Part shown: positions 1 through 8,635 of the stretch, piece after piece
Layout of the letters: each line of letters starts with the position of its first letter
Position numbering within the stretch: position 1 is the first letter of the stretch
Assembly (NCBI RefSeq): GCF_024298965.1
Contig: NZ_CP085193.1
Span: forward strand, 4,712,001-4,776,000
Length of the DNA stretch: 64,000 nt
Reading direction: 5' to 3'
From: Streptomyces rapamycinicus NRRL 5491
GTDB lineage: Bacteria > Actinomycetota > Actinomycetes > Streptomycetales > Streptomycetaceae
Notes under the pieces: model-generated
Told to the model about the DNA's origin: nothing
Databases searched by the model: none
What the model saw: the letters and a program-made list of their open reading frames with translations, nothing else
Program-made: the position numbers and the translations under genes

Positions 1-63
1 CGAGCGGTACGCCACGGACAGCTCGTCCACCGACACGATGGGGGCCTTCGGCGACGTGGTCAT
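1..63 (-). CDS. ABC transporter ATP-binding protein, N-terminal fragment
   Basis: Only the first 21 codons are inside the window; the gene runs off the left edge. The protein opens MTTSPKAPIVSVDELSVAY, the usual lead-in to the first strand of a Dpp/Opp-type ATPase, but no Walker motif is visible. The ATG (63-61) overlaps the TGA of the upstream permease by four bases, so it is translationally coupled to a binding protein-permease-permease set. That context is the main reason for the call. It would energise uptake of a peptide-like or nickel-like substrate. Confidence 0.7.
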   Translation of the reverse strand, partial: MTTSPKAPIVSVDELSVAYRS

Positions 64-977
64 CAGACGCCCTCCCTGATCCGGTCCACGCCCCACGCCT
101 TCGACAGGCCGTCGGCCGCGAGGTTGAGCCCGACCACCATCGTGGCCAGGCCGATGATCGGCGCGAGGCTGGCCATCGGCACCACGGTGATCGCGGTGCG
201 GTTCTCCGAGACCATCAGCCCCCAGTCGGGAGTGGGCGGATCCGCGCCGAAGCCGAGGAACGACAGCGAGGAGATCAGCAGCACCACCCACGACGCCCGC
301 ATCGCGAACTCGACGCACACCACATCGCTGATGTTGGGCAGCACCTCGCGCCGCAGAATCGCCCAGGTGCTCTCGCCCCGGGCCCGCGCCGCGGTGACGT
401 AGTCCTGGGGTACGACGGTGAGCGCGGCACCCCGCACCACCCGCACCACCTGGGGTACGCAGACGACGGCGATGGCCAGCACGATGACCGAGGACCCGGT
501 GCCCAGCGCGGTGACGATCACCAGCAGGACGAGGATCGCGGGGATGGACAGCACCGCGTCCAGGACGCGCATGACCACATCGTCCAGCCAGCCGCCGCGC
601 AGCGCGGCCGCACAGCCGAGGACGGTGCCGATGGCGATGGTGATGAGGGTCGCGGTGACGGAGACGCCGAGCGCGTACCGCCCGCCGTACAGCACCCGGG
701 TCAGCACATCGCGCCCGTACTGGTCGGTGCCCGCCCAGTGGTCGGCGCTCGGCCCGAGCAGCGCGTGCGAGGCGTCGCCGGTGGTGGGGTGGTACGGGGT
801 GAGCAGCGGGGCGAGCAGCGCGACCACCACGTGAACGGCGACGATCGCGAGCCCGATGACGGCCGGGCGGGAGGAGCGCACCGTGCGCCAGGTGCGGGCG
901 GCGAAGCCGGGCCGTACGGGCGCCGGGCCCGCGGCGGCTGCCGGGACCGCGCCCACAGGCTCCTTCACAGAGCTCAT
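63..977 (-). CDS. ABC transporter permease, DppC/OppC type
   Basis: A 304-residue inner-membrane subunit of a peptide/nickel-family importer. The ATG at 977 follows a GGAGG-like site. An Ala/Pro-rich leader of about 25 residues precedes the first membrane helix (PAVIGLAIVAVHVVVALLAP). Five to six hydrophobic segments follow, with the DppC hallmark LLGPSADHWAGTDQYGRDV between helices 1 and 2. The cytoplasmic EAA-type loop (TAARARGES...RREVLPN) that docks the ATPase is near residue 200. Four-base ATGA overlaps link it to both neighbours. The substrate cannot be told from sequence. Confidence 0.9.
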   Translation of the reverse strand: MSSVKEPVGAVPAAAAGPAPVRPGFAARTWRTVRSSRPAVIGLAIVAVHVVVALLAPLLTPYHPTTGDASHALLGPSADHWAGTDQYGRDVLTRVLYGGRYALGVSVTATLITIAIGTVLGCAAALRGGWLDDVVMRVLDAVLSIPAILVLLVIVTALGTGSSVIVLAIAVVCVPQVVRVVRGAALTVVPQDYVTAARARGESTWAILRREVLPNISDVVCVEFAMRASWVVLLISSLSFLGFGADPPTPDWGLMVSENRTAITVVPMASLAPIIGLATMVVGLNLAADGLSKAWGVDRIREGV

Positions 978-1933
978 CGGATCCTCCCTCCTCGGGTGCG
1001 GAGCTTGGGGTTGAGGGCCATGGACCCGAGGTCGGCGGCGAGGTTGCAGACGACGTAGACGACCGCGCTGATGAGGGCGATGGCCTGGATGACCGGCAGA
1101 TCGCGGTTCTGGACGGAGGTGAGCATCAGCTTCCCGATGCCGGGGTAGTTGAAGACGTTCTCGACCACGGCGACGCCGCCCACCAGCCAGGCCACATTGA
1201 GCGCGATGACGTGCAGCGTGGGCAGCAGGGCGCTGGGCAGCGCGTGCCGGGTGACCACGCGCCAGGTGGTCAGCCCCTTGAGCCGGGCCGTGGTGACGTA
1301 TTCGCTGGCCATGACGTCGATCACCGAGGTACGGGCCATCCGCACGATGTACGCGGCCATGACGATCGCGAGCGAGGCGGCGGGCAGCCACACCGCCGGG
1401 AGCAACTGTCCGAACCCGGCCCCCGGCCCGTACAGCACCACGGCGGGGAGCACCGGCACGGTGACGGAGAAGGCGAGCACCAGCACCGTGGCCACGACGA
1501 ATTCGGGGACGCTCATCCCGACCAGGCTGACCGTGGAGATCAGATGGTCGGGCCAGCGGTCGCGGTAGAGCCCGGCCACGACGCCGAGGACGACGGAGCC
1601 GGTGACCGCGAAGAGGACGGTGACGACGGCGATCATGGCGGAGTTGCCGAGGTACTGGGCGACCTCGCCGCCCACGGGCTTGGTGGTGACCAGTGAGGTG
1701 CCGAAGTCGCCGTGCAGGGCGCCCTTGATCCAGTCGGCGTAGCGCTCCCAGGCGGGCTGGTCGAGGCCCATCTGCTTGCGCAGCGCGGCGACCGCGTCGG
1801 GGGTGGCGTCCCTGCCGAGCACCTGCGTGGCGACATCGCCGGGCAGCGCCTGGACGGCCAGGAAGACCATGACCGAGGAGAGCAGCAGGGTGCCGAGCGC
1901 GGCGATCACGCGGCGGAGGAGGAAAGAGAACAT
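974..1933 (-). CDS. ABC transporter permease, DppB/OppB type
   Basis: A 319-residue membrane permease that pairs with the DppC-like protein. It starts MFSFLLRRVIAALGTLLLSS, the standard DppB first helix. It then has the extracytoplasmic region with PGDVATQVLGRDATPDAV and DQPAWERYADWIKGALHGDF, and the EAA loop EYVTTARLKGL...TRHALPSALLP that contacts the ATPase. Length is normal for the family. It is coupled by ATGA overlaps to the binding-protein gene before it and the second permease after it, in one transcript on the minus strand. Confidence 0.92.
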   Translation of the reverse strand: MFSFLLRRVIAALGTLLLSSVMVFLAVQALPGDVATQVLGRDATPDAVAALRKQMGLDQPAWERYADWIKGALHGDFGTSLVTTKPVGGEVAQYLGNSAMIAVVTVLFAVTGSVVLGVVAGLYRDRWPDHLISTVSLVGMSVPEFVVATVLVLAFSVTVPVLPAVVLYGPGAGFGQLLPAVWLPAASLAIVMAAYIVRMARTSVIDVMASEYVTTARLKGLTTWRVVTRHALPSALLPTLHVIALNVAWLVGGVAVVENVFNYPGIGKLMLTSVQNRDLPVIQAIALISAVVYVVCNLAADLGSMALNPKLRTRGGRIR

Positions 1934-3573
1934 CACGCCCCCTTCAGCCCGATGTGCAGATAGTCGAACTCGAAGCCGTGCTCGGCGTAACCGCGCACCT
2001 TCCGGGAGATCCCGACGAGCCGGTCGGCGAACATCGGGGTGATCGCCCCGCCCCGCTCGACGACGAGCGTCTGCGCCTGTCCGTACAGCTCGCGGCGGCG
2101 GCCCTCGTCGATCTCCCGGCGGGCCCGGTCGAGCAGCGCGTCGAACTCCTTGTCCGACCAGGCGGTCTCGTTGTACGAGGAGCCGCCGCGGAAGACCTGG
2201 TTGAGCAGCTGGTCGACGGGGCGCCCGGTGTACCAGTAGGTGGCCATGAGCGGCTTCTTCATCCAGATCTGGGTGTAGTACGAATCCGCGGCCGCGGTCT
2301 TGACCCGGATCCGGATGCCCGCGCGCCCGGCCGACTCCTGGTAGGCGAGGGCCATGGGCGTGAAGATCGGGTCGTACGAGGAGGTGTAGAGGTCCACCGC
2401 AAGCCGCTCGTGCCCGGCCCGTTTCAGCAGGTGGCGGGCCTTCTCGGGGTCGTGGGCGGGGTGGGTGGCGATATGGGCGGGGTCGTTCGGCGGGACGGGG
2501 TTGTCCCAGCCGGCCGTGCCCGCGCCCTGGAGGGCGGCCTTCAGGATGTGCGCGGGGTCGTAGGCGAGCTTCATCGCCTGCCGCACCCGCGGATCGGTGA
2601 AGGGCTTCTCGGTGGTGAGCATCGGCAGCACGTACCACTGGGCGTTCTCGGCGCGGGCGATGGTGGCGCGGTCGGAGGCGGCGACGACCCGGGCGGTGGC
2701 GAAGTCGAGATTGGTCTGGGAGAGCAGATCGACCTGCCCGGCGAGCAGGGCGTTGGAGCGGGCCTGCATATCGGCCACGGTGTAGAAGTCGATCGTGTCC
2801 AGGACCGGGCGCCCGGCCCAGTGGTCGGCGTAGGCGGTGACCCGGCCGGGCCCGGCGGCGGTGAAGGAGACGAGCCGGAAGGGGCCGGTGCCGATGCCGG
2901 TGCGGCCGATGGAGCCGGCGCTGCCCTCGGGGACGACGTAGCAGTTGTAGTGGGTGAGCAGGCTGGGGAACTCGGCGTGCGGGCTCTTCAGGGGGACGAC
3001 GAGGGTGTGGGCGTCGGGGGTGCGCAACCGCCCCGGGTCGACCAGCGGGGACAGCACGGGGGCCTGCGGGGACGCGGTCGCCTTGTCGAGGATGTGGCGC
3101 AGGGTGTAGGCGGCGTCGGCGGAGGTGAAGGCGCGGCCGTCGTGGAAGGTGACGCCGCGGCGCAGCCGGAAGGTCCAGGTGGAGGCCTTGGCGTCGGGCT
3201 CCCAGGACTCGGCGAGGTCGGGGGCCACGGTGCCGTCGGGCGCGATCCGCACGAGGCGGTTGTAGAGCGCGCCGAGGTATTCGTACGCGGACAGCGCGCT
3301 CGCGGGGTCGAGGGTCTCCGCGTCGGAGGCGGGCGGCCGGGCGATGCGCAGGGTGCCACCGCGGTCGGGCCGCCCGGCCGGGCCCCGGGTGGGCACGGCC
3401 CTCGACGGGGAGGCGGAGGCGGCTCCCGAGCAGCCGGTCAGCGCGGCGGAGCCGCCGAGCGCGGCGACGGCCGCCGCGGCGGTGGTGAGCACCGACCGCC
3501 GCGGTATCCCGGCCCCGCCGGGGGCTGGGCGGTGGGAGATCTCGGGCATCAACGGGGACATGAACGAGGGCAC
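1933..3573 (-). CDS. Extracellular solute-binding lipoprotein of ABC importer (SBP family 5)
   Basis: A binding protein of about 540 residues delivering substrate to the two downstream permeases. Near the N-terminus RRSVLT is a twin-arginine motif followed by an Ala-rich hydrophobic stretch and the lipobox LTGC, so it is probably a Tat-exported lipoprotein. The body has family-5 landmarks: RIAPDGTVAPDLAESWEPD, the TWTFRLRRGVTFHDGR block and DPRVRQAMKLAYD. The start is uncertain: GTG at 3573 lies almost on its Shine-Dalgarno, and ATG at 3561 (GGAAGGG 11 nt upstream) is equally plausible. It heads a four-gene operon that continues off the left edge. Confidence 0.9.
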   Translation of the reverse strand: MPSFMSPLMPEISHRPAPGGAGIPRRSVLTTAAAAVAALGGSAALTGCSGAASASPSRAVPTRGPAGRPDRGGTLRIARPPASDAETLDPASALSAYEYLGALYNRLVRIAPDGTVAPDLAESWEPDAKASTWTFRLRRGVTFHDGRAFTSADAAYTLRHILDKATASPQAPVLSPLVDPGRLRTPDAHTLVVPLKSPHAEFPSLLTHYNCYVVPEGSAGSIGRTGIGTGPFRLVSFTAAGPGRVTAYADHWAGRPVLDTIDFYTVADMQARSNALLAGQVDLLSQTNLDFATARVVAASDRATIARAENAQWYVLPMLTTEKPFTDPRVRQAMKLAYDPAHILKAALQGAGTAGWDNPVPPNDPAHIATHPAHDPEKARHLLKRAGHERLAVDLYTSSYDPIFTPMALAYQESAGRAGIRIRVKTAAADSYYTQIWMKKPLMATYWYTGRPVDQLLNQVFRGGSSYNETAWSDKEFDALLDRARREIDEGRRRELYGQAQTLVVERGGAITPMFADRLVGISRKVRGYAEHGFEFDYLHIGLKGA

Positions 3574-3850
3574 CCTTCCCTTATTCGTTCAGCGGAACGA
3601 TTGGGTGAAGTGCGTGAACGATAACCAGGCAACCCGTTCGGGCCAACCCTTCTTTCGCGGAAATTAACGCCAGAAACAGAGTCGTTATCCGGCGCGGAGC
3701 GCGGTGCGGGGCGCGACGCGAAGCCCGGTGCGGCGTACGGATCCCGGGCGGCGCGCGGGGTCGCGGCCCCACCGCCCTGCGCCCCCGTACACCGTCCACG
3801 TGGCGAAAAACACCGAGCGGCCCCGGATACACCGCCGTAAGGTGGCCGAC

Positions 3851-5062
3851 ATGCAGGTGATCCAGTCCACGAAGCTCGCCAACGTCTGCTACGAAATCCG
3901 TGGCCCGGTGCTCGAGGAGGCGATGCGGCTGGAGGCGGCAGGACACCGCATCCTCAAGCTCAACACCGGAAATCCGGCGACCTTCGGCTTCGAATGCCCC
4001 CCGGAGATCCTCGAGGACATGCTCCGGAACCTCGGCGACGCCCACGGCTACGGCGACGCCAAGGGACTGCTGTCCGCGCGGCGCGCGGTGATGCAGCACT
4101 ACCAGACCCAGGGCATCGACCTCGACGTCGAGGACATCTTCCTCGGCAACGGCGTCTCGGAGCTGATCCAGATGTCGATGCAGGGGCTGCTGGACGACGG
4201 GGACGAGGTCCTCGTCCCCGCCCCCGACTATCCGCTGTGGACCGCCGCGGTCTCGCTCGCCGGGGGCACCGCCGTCCACTACCGCTGCGACGAGCAGTCG
4301 GACTGGCTGCCGGACCTCGCCGACATCGAGCGCAAGGTCACCGACCGCACCAAGGCGCTCGTCATCATCAACCCGAACAACCCCACGGGCGCCGTCTACG
4401 GCGAGGAGATCCTGCGCGGCCTCACCGACATCGCCCGCCGCCACCAGCTGATCGTCTGCTCCGACGAGATCTACGACAAGATCCTCTACGACGACGCCAC
4501 CCACACCCCGACCACCGCCGTCGCCCCGGACCTGCTGACCCTCACCTTCAACGGGCTCTCCAAGGCGTACCGGGTGGCGGGCTACCGCAGCGGCTGGCTC
4601 GCGGTCTGCGGCCCGAAGTCGCACGCCGCCAGCTATCTGGAGGGGCTGACCATCCTGGCCAATATGCGGCTGTGCGCCAATATGCCGGCGCAGCACGCGG
4701 TGGCCACGGCGCTCGGCGGCCGCCAGTCGATCAACGACCTGGTGCTCCCCGGCGGCCGGCTGGTGGAGCAGCGGGACACGGCGTACGACCTGCTGACCCA
4801 GATCCCGGGCGTCACCTGCGTGAAGCCCAAGGGCGCGCTGTACGCGTTCCCGAAGCTGGACCCCAAGGTCTACAAGATCAAGGACGACCGGCAGATGGTC
4901 CTGGACCTGCTGCGGGCCGAGAAGATCATGATCGTGCACGGCACGGGGTTCAACTGGCCGGAGCCGGATCACTTCCGCATCGTGACGCTGCCCGCCAAGG
5001 AGGATCTGGCCGACGCGGTGACCCGGATCGGAAACTTCCTGGACGGATACGGCCAACCCTGA
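3851..5062 (+). CDS. Pyridoxal-phosphate aminotransferase, AlaA-like
   Basis: A 403-residue fold-type I aminotransferase of class I/II. ATG 3851 is chosen because the family begins MQVIQSTKLANVCYEIRGP; longer upstream reading frames have no homologous sequence. Visible landmarks are LNTGNPATFGFECPPEI (substrate loop), NPNNPTGAVY (PLP and substrate contacts), CSDEIYDK, and the Schiff-base lysine in NGLSKAYRVAGYRSGW. C-terminal FNWPEPDHFRIVTLP binds the carboxylate. The closest known function is glutamate-pyruvate transamination (AlaA/YfbQ), which links amino-acid pools to the gluconeogenic pckG gene nearby, but other small 2-oxo acids are possible. Confidence 0.9.
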   Translation: MQVIQSTKLANVCYEIRGPVLEEAMRLEAAGHRILKLNTGNPATFGFECPPEILEDMLRNLGDAHGYGDAKGLLSARRAVMQHYQTQGIDLDVEDIFLGNGVSELIQMSMQGLLDDGDEVLVPAPDYPLWTAAVSLAGGTAVHYRCDEQSDWLPDLADIERKVTDRTKALVIINPNNPTGAVYGEEILRGLTDIARRHQLIVCSDEIYDKILYDDATHTPTTAVAPDLLTLTFNGLSKAYRVAGYRSGWLAVCGPKSHAASYLEGLTILANMRLCANMPAQHAVATALGGRQSINDLVLPGGRLVEQRDTAYDLLTQIPGVTCVKPKGALYAFPKLDPKVYKIKDDRQMVLDLLRAEKIMIVHGTGFNWPEPDHFRIVTLPAKEDLADAVTRIGNFLDGYGQP

Positions 5063-5082
5063 TCTTTTAGTTACTGCTCAAT

Positions 5083-5099
5083 CTTAGACAGAGTCTAAG
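5083..5099. promoter_or_regulatory. 17-bp perfect dyad CTTAGAC-AGA-GTCTAAG, candidate operator
   Basis: Seven-base arms repeat perfectly around a 3-base centre, in a noticeably AT-richer stretch between the aminotransferase and the 136-residue gene. A -10-like hexamer could lie at or just after the right arm (TAAGTT or TAGGAT), so a bound regulator would block transcription. The symmetry is like Fur/CatR or TetR-type sites, but the regulator is unknown. Confidence 0.55.
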
Positions 5100-5102
5100 T
5101 TA

Positions 5103-5133
5103 GGATGGCCTCCTCACCCCTTGGAGGCCATCC
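5103..5133 (+). promoter_or_regulatory. RBS-sequestering hairpin ahead of the start codon
   Basis: An 11-base arm (GGATGGCCTCC, 5103-5113) is perfectly complementary to 5123-5133, with a 9-base loop. The 3' arm contains the only good Shine-Dalgarno (GGAGG, 5123-5127) and ends directly against ATG 5134. If the transcript starts upstream of 5103 the ribosome site is paired, implying translational control. If transcription starts inside the stem there is no hairpin. It could also act as a weak terminator for the gene upstream. Confidence 0.6.
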
Positions 5134-5544
5134 ATGTACGAACCGATCCGCACCAAGTCGGTCCACAGCATGGCCGAGCCCACGCCCGACTTCCCGCACC
5201 GCTCCCGCGAGGAAGAGCTGGACATCCGGCTGGCCGGACATCTGACCGCACTGCTCACCGTGACGGACGAGCTGCGCACCCTCACCCCGGACCCCACCCT
5301 CGACGACGCCGCCCAGCGCCTCGCCGAGCAGGCCACCCGCCTGCGCGACGGCCACGCCCCGCTGCGCGCGGCACCCACGGCGGCGGCCATGGACCCGGCG
5401 CATATCGCCGCCCTCCACCAGCGCGCCCACACCCTGGCCGGATGGGCCCTGGTCGTGGCCACGTCCCGTGACGACACGGCGGCCACGACGCTGGCGGCCG
5501 AGCGCATGCGCTGCCACGCGACCGCCCTGGGCCTGGCGGCCTGA
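5134..5544 (+). CDS. Conserved Streptomyces small helical protein (SCO4983-like)
   Basis: A 136-residue, probably cytoplasmic, all-helical protein with no signal peptide or membrane segment. The sequence is acidic and Ala/Leu-rich (LDIRLAGHLTALLTVTDELRTL; LDDAAQRLAEQATRL), suggesting a helical bundle. I recall similar actinomycete proteins annotated as the SCO4983 family, with no known function. The start is fixed by GGAGG seven bases upstream, although that site is inside a perfect hairpin. It converges with pckG across a bidirectional terminator. Confidence 0.75.
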   Translation: MYEPIRTKSVHSMAEPTPDFPHRSREEELDIRLAGHLTALLTVTDELRTLTPDPTLDDAAQRLAEQATRLRDGHAPLRAAPTAAAMDPAHIAALHQRAHTLAGWALVVATSRDDTAATTLAAERMRCHATALGLAA

Positions 5545-5641
5545 GCGGGCTCGGCCGAGCCGAGACCGAAACCGAGGCCGAAGCCGAGGTGAGCTGACGG
5601 CCGAGATGAGCCGACGGCCGAAGAGGGGCGGGCGCACGGGC

Positions 5642-5668
5642 GGGGCCCGCGCCTGAAGCACGGGCCCC
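5642..5668. terminator. Bidirectional hairpin between convergent genes
   Basis: GGGGCCCG (5642-5649) pairs with CGGGCCCC (5661-5668) over an 11-base loop. It lies between the ends of the 136-residue gene on the plus strand and pckG on the minus strand. There is no T-tract, which is common for Streptomyces terminators. Confidence 0.5.
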
Positions 5669-5687
5669 GGCCCACGGAGCGGGCGGC

Positions 5688-7577
5688 TCAGCCCAGGCGC
5701 TTCACCAGCGCGTGGTACTCGTCCCACATCTCCTTGGGCGTGTGCTCGCCGAAGGTGTTGAGGTGGTCGGGCACCAGCCCGGCCTCGTCACGCCAGACCT
5801 CCTTGTCGACCGTGAGCAGCAGTTCGAGCGAGGCGTCGTCGAGGTCCAGACCGTCGGTGTCCAGCGCCTCGGGCGTCGGCAGCACCCCGATCGGGGACTC
5901 CACACCCTCGGCCTTGCCGTCCAGGCGGTCGACGATCCACTTCAGCACCCGGCTGTTCTCGCCGAAGCCCGGCCACACGAAGCGCCCGCCGGCGTCCTTG
6001 CGGAACCAGTTGACGTAGTAGATCTTCGGCAGCTTGGCGGCGTCGGCGTTCTTGCCGACCTCCACCCAATGGGCCATGTAGTCGCCCATGTTGTAGCCGC
6101 AGAACGGCAGCATGGCGAACGGGTCGCGGCGCAGCTCGCCGACCTTGCCCTCGGCCGCGGCGGTCTTCTCGCTCGCCACGTTGGCACCGAGGAAGACCCC
6201 GTGCTGCCAGTCGAAGGACTCGGTCACCAGCGGAACGGCGCTGGCCCGGCGGCCGCCGAAGAGGATCGCCGAGATCGGCACGCCCCTGGGGTCCTCCCAC
6301 TCGGGCGCGATGATCGGGCACTGCCCGGCCGGCACGGTGAAGCGGGCGTTGGGGTGGGCCGCGGGCGTCTCGCTCGCCGGGGTCCAGTCGTTGCCCTTCC
6401 AGTCGGTCAGATGGGCGGGCGGCTCCTCGGTCATGCCCTCCCACCACACATCGCCGTCGTCGGTGAGCGCCACGTTGGTGAAGACCGAGTTCCCCCACAG
6501 GGTCTTCATCGCGTTGGCGTTGGTGTGCTCACCGGTGCCGGGCGCGACACCGAAGAAGCCCGCCTCGGGGTTGATCGCGTACAGCCTGCCGTCCTCGCCG
6601 AACCGCATCCAGGCGATGTCGTCGCCGATCGTCTCGACCGTCCAGCCCCGGATGGTCGGCTCCAGCATCGCCAGGTTGGTCTTGCCGCACGCGCTCGGGA
6701 ACGCCGCCGCCACGTACTTCGACTCGCCCTCCCGTCGCCCGCCACCACCCTCAAACGAGGACCTTTGGTCCGCTGCCTTGTTGGGCGGCGGGGTGAGCTT
6801 GAGGATCAGCATGTGCTCGGCGAGCCAGCCCTCGTCACGCGCCATGACGGAGGCGATGCGCAGGGCGTAGCACTTCTTGCCGAGCAGGGCGTTGCCGCCG
6901 TAGCCGGAGCCGTACGACCAGATCTCCCGCGACTCCGGGAAGTGCGAGATGTACTTGGTGGGGTTGCACGGCCAGGGCACATCGGCCTGGCCCGGCTCCA
7001 GCGGGGCGCCGAGGGTGTGGACGGCCTTGACGAAGAAGCCCTCGTCCCCGAGGACGTCGAGGACCTCCTGCCCCATGCGGGTCATGGTGCGCATGGAGAC
7101 CGCCACGTAGGCGGAGTCGGTGATCTCGACGCCGATCGCGGACAGCGGCGAGCCGAGGGGGCCCATGCAGAAGGGCACGACGTACATGGTCCGGCCGCGC
7201 ATCGAACCCCGGAAGACGCCCTGCTCCCCCGAAAAGATGGCGCGCATCTCGTCGGGGTGTTTCCAGTGGTTCGTCGGGCCGGCGTCCGCCTCCTTCTCGG
7301 AGCATATGAACGTACGGTCCTCGACGCGCGCCACATCACTCGGATCGGAGGCGGCGTAGTACGAGTTGGGGCGCTTGATCGGGTCAAGGCGCTTGAAGGT
7401 GCCCTTCTCGACGAGCTCCGCGCACAGGCGGTCGTACTCCGCCTCCGAGCCGTCGCACCACACCACCCGATCCGGCTGGGTCAGGGCGGCGATCTCGTCG
7501 ACCCAGGAGACCAGCTCCTGGTGGTTCGTGGGGCTCGGGGTGGTCGTGAGGGAGGAAGCCACATTGCTGGGCGCCAC
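5688..7577 (-). CDS. pckG: Phosphoenolpyruvate carboxykinase (GTP)
   Basis: A GTP-type PEPCK (oxaloacetate + GTP to PEP + CO2 + GDP), the gluconeogenic entry step. The P-loop and catalytic-cysteine motif FPSACGKTN, the downstream GDDIAWMRF, and the nucleotide/substrate elements [13 protein letters not shown] and [12 protein letters not shown] are intact. GTG 7577 is chosen because GGATGGAG lies at proper spacing; an earlier in-frame GTG at 7604 is possible. An oddity is an insertion of about 20 residues ([19 protein letters not shown]) just before the P-loop strand, where family members have a short loop. The gene is transcribed alone and converges with the 136-residue gene. Confidence 0.95.
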   Translation of the reverse strand: MAPSNVASSLTTTPSPTNHQELVSWVDEIAALTQPDRVVWCDGSEAEYDRLCAELVEKGTFKRLDPIKRPNSYYAASDPSDVARVEDRTFICSEKEADAGPTNHWKHPDEMRAIFSGEQGVFRGSMRGRTMYVVPFCMGPLGSPLSAIGVEITDSAYVAVSMRTMTRMGQEVLDVLGDEGFFVKAVHTLGAPLEPGQADVPWPCNPTKYISHFPESREIWSYGSGYGGNALLGKKCYALRIASVMARDEGWLAEHMLILKLTPPPNKAADQRSSFEGGGGRREGESKYVAAAFPSACGKTNLAMLEPTIRGWTVETIGDDIAWMRFGEDGRLYAINPEAGFFGVAPGTGEHTNANAMKTLWGNSVFTNVALTDDGDVWWEGMTEEPPAHLTDWKGNDWTPASETPAAHPNARFTVPAGQCPIIAPEWEDPRGVPISAILFGGRRASAVPLVTESFDWQHGVFLGANVASEKTAAAEGKVGELRRDPFAMLPFCGYNMGDYMAHWVEVGKNADAAKLPKIYYVNWFRKDAGGRFVWPGFGENSRVLKWIVDRLDGKAEGVESPIGVLPTPEALDTDGLDLDDASLELLLTVDKEVWRDEAGLVPDHLNTFGEHTPKEMWDEYHALVKRLG

Positions 7578-7822
7578 GATCGCTCCATCCCGCCGGAACC
7601 GCACGCGCTCCGGCGTCTTGATTGAGGGTTTGGACGGATATGTGCACTCATATCCGTTTATGGAGACAGCTACCCCTTGGGGGCTGCGACCCGGATGCTC
7701 AGCTCATCCGGTGCCGACCGCGCTCATTTGATCATCCGACTGTACGGGCCATCTGTCCAGTGGGCGCCTTGGTGACCATCACCACTCGACATGGACCGGT
7801 AACTTACGGTGGCGTAGGTAGC

Positions 7823-8533
7823 ATGAGCGCCATGACTGCCGCCGCGCCCGATGCCGCCGCTGAGAATCCCCCAGGGCCCGAAACGGCCCCGCCGCTCCCC
7901 CTGAAGCCGATGCTGCGCGGCTGGCTGCACGCCGGCATGTTCCCCGCGGCGCTGGTCTCGGGCGTGGTGCTGACGGCCCTCGCCGACAGCCCGCGCGGGC
8001 GGCTGGCCTGCGCCATCTACACGCTCACCGCCTGTGCGCTGTTCGGCACCAGCGCCCTTTACCACCGCGGCAATTGGGGACCGCGCACCGCCGCGGTGCT
8101 GCGGCGGCTGGACCACGCCAATATCTTCCTGATCATCGCGGGCACCTATACGCCCTTCACACTGCTGCTCCTGCCACACGGCAAACAGCAGATGCTGCTG
8201 TGGCTGGTGTGGGCCGGGGCGCTCGCCGGAATCGCCTTCCGGGTCTTCTGGGTCGGCGCCCCGCGCTGGCTCTACACCCCGTGCTACATCGCGCTGGGCT
8301 GGGCGGCCATCTTCTTCCTGCCCGACTTCCTGCGCACCGGCGGCATCGCCGTGATGACCCTGATCGTCGTCGGCGGGCTGCTCTACAGCGTGGGGGCGGT
8401 GGTCTACGGCACCAAGCGGCCCAACCCCTCGCCCCGCTGGTTCGGCTTCCACGAGGTGTTCCACAGCTTCACGCTGGCCGCCTTCGTCGTGCACTACGTC
8501 GGCATCTCCCTGGTGGCCTATCAGCACGCCTGA
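7823..8533 (+). CDS. Haemolysin III / PAQR-family membrane protein
   Basis: A 236-residue integral membrane protein with about seven helices. Family-defining polar residues are visible: LYHRGNWGP in the second helix region, RRLDHANIFLIIAGTYTPF (Asp-His metal-site region), and C-terminal GFHEVFHSFTLAAF with the paired histidines that complete a zinc-like site. The YqfA/HlyIII branch is conserved in bacteria and of uncertain function; cytolysis is not implied. The start at MSAMTAAAP is the first methionine next to the conserved region and has no strong Shine-Dalgarno, so leaderless translation is possible. Confidence 0.88.
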   Translation: MSAMTAAAPDAAAENPPGPETAPPLPLKPMLRGWLHAGMFPAALVSGVVLTALADSPRGRLACAIYTLTACALFGTSALYHRGNWGPRTAAVLRRLDHANIFLIIAGTYTPFTLLLLPHGKQQMLLWLVWAGALAGIAFRVFWVGAPRWLYTPCYIALGWAAIFFLPDFLRTGGIAVMTLIVVGGLLYSVGAVVYGTKRPNPSPRWFGFHEVFHSFTLAAFVVHYVGISLVAYQHA

Positions 8534-8575
8534 CCACCCGGCAGGCACCCCCGACAGACCGATAGACACTCCTGA

Positions 8576-8624
8576 TTGACAGCCCACATCTTTTGAGAGT
8601 TACTGTCATTTGACGGTAACTCTC
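8576..8624 (+). promoter_or_regulatory. Promoter with overlapping 30-bp palindromic operator for MFS pump
   Basis: A perfect -35 TTGACA (8576-8581) is followed at about 17-19 bp by a -10 region inside a near-perfect palindrome at 8595-8624. Its half-sites are GAGAGTTAC (8595-8603) and GTAACTCTC (8616-8624), with inner TGTCA/TGACG also complementary except one base. The Shine-Dalgarno GGAGGT starts at 8625. The coupled TetR gene downstream is the natural repressor. Confidence 0.75.
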
Positions 8625-8635
8625 GGAGGTGTGCC

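Noticed and set aside
1954..3624. Long plus-strand reading frame opposite the binding-protein gene (and similar ones opposite pckG and the STAND gene)
   Set aside because: Low-complexity Gly/Val/Arg translation and full overlap with clearly homologous genes: a by-product of GC-rich third positions.
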